From contig NZ_CAKZKL010000010.1 of NCBI RefSeq assembly GCF_937123735.1, positions 186,001 through 250,000 of the forward strand: a stretch of 64,000 nt of DNA, read 5' to 3'. The stretch is from an uncultured Lentibacter sp. GTDB lineage: Bacteria > Pseudomonadota > Alphaproteobacteria > Rhodobacterales > Rhodobacteraceae. Positions within the stretch are counted from its first letter, which is position 1. Each line of letters begins with the position of its first letter. Positions 63,030-64,000 of this stretch are shown here, one piece after another. The translations under genes and the position numbers were made by a program. Below the pieces are notes generated by a model. It was given only the letters and a program-made list of their open reading frames with translations, was not told the DNA's origin and did no database searches.

Positions 63030-64000
63030 ATGAGCAAGCAAATGGTTTCATTGAACGACAGGTTCGATCTGGAAAAATCGCCGGTGCTTTTGAACGGCAC
63101 GCAGGCATTGGTGCGCCTTATGCTCACGCAAAAAGCACGCGACAGAGCCGCAGGCCAGTCTACGGCGGGGTATGTTACGGGATATCGCGGCTCGCCCTTG
63201 GGGGCGGTGGACATGCAGATGAGCCGCGCCGAGAAGGTTTTGCGCGCCAATGACATCACCTTTCAGGCCGGGCTGAACGAAGACTTGGCCGCGACGGCGC
63301 TCTGGGGCAGCCAGCAGGCCGAGCTGCGCGGCGAAGGCAAGTTTGATGGCGTTTTCGGGCTCTGGTATGGCAAGGGCCCCGGGGTTGACCGCTCTGGCGA
63401 TGTTTTCCGCCATGCCAATATGGCGGGCACAAGCGCGCTTGGCGGTGTCCTTGTGGCCATGGGCGATGACCACACGGGGGAAAGCTCGACGGTTTTGCAC
63501 CAGAGCGAATGGGCGCTGGTGGATTCCTACATGCCGATTGTATCGCCGGCGGGCGTGCAGGAGGTGATTGACTACGGCATTTATGGCTGGGCCTTGAGCC
63601 GCTTTTCAGGGCTTTGGGTGGGCCTGAAGACCATGAAAGACACGATCGAGGCCACCGCCGTTGTGGACGGAGATCCGAACCGCGTCAGCCTTGTCTTGCC
63701 GGAGTTTGATATGCCCGACGGCGGGTTGAACATCCGCCTTGTAGACACCCCCCATGCACAAGAAGCCCGCATGATCGACCAAAAACGCTTTGCCGCAGAA
63801 GCCTTCAGCCATGCCAACAAGATGGACAAGCGCGTCTGGGGTAAGCCCGGTGCCAAGATCGGCTTTGTGGCGGCAGGTAAGAACTGGCTCGACCTGTGCC
63901 ATGCTTTGGCGCTCTTGGGGCTGGATGAGGATGAAGCCGAGCGGCTTGGGATCACCACTTATAAGGTGGGTCAGACCTTCCCGCTGGATATGCGTGGCTT
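63030..64000 (+). CDS. Indolepyruvate ferredoxin oxidoreductase family protein (partial, 3' cut by window)
   Basis: The first 323 residues of a long protein match the fused alpha/beta indolepyruvate ferredoxin oxidoreductase family (about 1100-1200 aa): RFDLEKSPVLLNGTQALVRL at the N-terminus, VTGYRGSPLGAVDMQM, FGLWYGKGPGVDRSGDVFRH and GDDHTGESSTV, which bind thiamine diphosphate and the substrate. It oxidises arylpyruvates, from aromatic amino acid breakdown, to acyl-CoA. GGGGAGG lies 5 nt before the ATG. The frame is open to the end. Confidence 0.93.
   Translation, partial: MSKQMVSLNDRFDLEKSPVLLNGTQALVRLMLTQKARDRAAGQSTAGYVTGYRGSPLGAVDMQMSRAEKVLRANDITFQAGLNEDLAATALWGSQQAELRGEGKFDGVFGLWYGKGPGVDRSGDVFRHANMAGTSALGGVLVAMGDDHTGESSTVLHQSEWALVDSYMPIVSPAGVQEVIDYGIYGWALSRFSGLWVGLKTMKDTIEATAVVDGDPNRVSLVLPEFDMPDGGLNIRLVDTPHAQEARMIDQKRFAAEAFSHANKMDKRVWGKPGAKIGFVAAGKNWLDLCHALALLGLDEDEAERLGITTYKVGQTFPLDMRG

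Overview
The window looks like a chromosomal segment of a marine alphaproteobacterium of the Rhodobacterales (roseobacter type). I infer this from the high-GC coding style, the block NDUFA12-MlaD-DUF2155-aat-accC-accB, a short-chain acyl-type XRE regulator beside acs, a form II cox cluster, a GapR-like DUF2312 protein and an FeS-type photolyase. I cannot name a species. Almost all of the sequence is coding, mostly in short operons. Several starts are moved inward from the longest reading frame, where a ribosome-binding site or signal peptide decides the matter.

Layout. 1-9.3 kb: an FkbM methyltransferase/GT61 fusion; a complex I accessory subunit, an MlaD-type lipid-transport protein and a DUF2155 protein; aat-accC-accB with a LuxR-type regulator; an acyl-CoA ligase coupled to a 3-hydroxyacyl-type SDR; a small unknown protein. 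9.3-22.8 kb: a putative acetate/short-chain acyl region. acs is the last gene of a branched-chain-amino-acid-type (HAAT) ABC transporter operon. An XRE/DUF2083 regulator diverges from it, followed by a receiver-only response regulator, a 97-aa membrane protein and a sodium/solute-symporter-type sensor kinase, then a FliM-like protein. 22.8-30.6 kb: a degenerate FadB-like protein; a sulfur-detoxification operon (MBL persulfide dioxygenase-like, two YeeE/YedE halves, TIGR01244 protein) behind a BigR-like operator; small proteins; a sulfotransferase-like unknown; an iron(III) permease.

30.7-35.75 kb: tRNA-Thr(TGT) with a decayed tyrosine integrase beside it, then an MmeI-like single-chain restriction-modification enzyme whose specificity region is AT-rich. 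35.8-40.2 kb: a glyoxylate set (malate synthase G, GlcG, a tartronate-semialdehyde-reductase-like enzyme) with a divergent IclR regulator. 40.4-46.8 kb: a CoxG-like protein, coxS-L-M of form II type, coxD and coxE. 46.9-53.7 kb: a second HAAT transporter with an acyl-CoA synthetase. 53.8-56.4 kb: an FeS (6-4)-photolyase with tandem repeats in its leader, a 46-aa DUF2256 zinc-ribbon-like protein and a FAH-family hydrolase. 56.5-59.4 kb: purL-bolA-grxD. 59.6-64 kb: a diaminopropionate-ammonia-lyase-like enzyme, an M24 peptidase, a LysR regulator and the start of an indolepyruvate ferredoxin oxidoreductase cut by the window edge.

Most notable: (i) acs, transporter, DUF2083 regulator and symporter-kinase as one probable acetate/short-chain acyl sensing and uptake module, including a regulator with a segment resembling a histidine-kinase DHp hairpin; (ii) a recurrent intergenic hairpin-plus-TATTTTTGG motif; (iii) a FadB-like protein that has lost catalytic residues; (iv) a sharp composition break inside the MmeI-like gene. 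No CRISPR array, rRNA, intact insertion sequence or replication origin was seen. No gene-free stretch exceeds about 270 bases.
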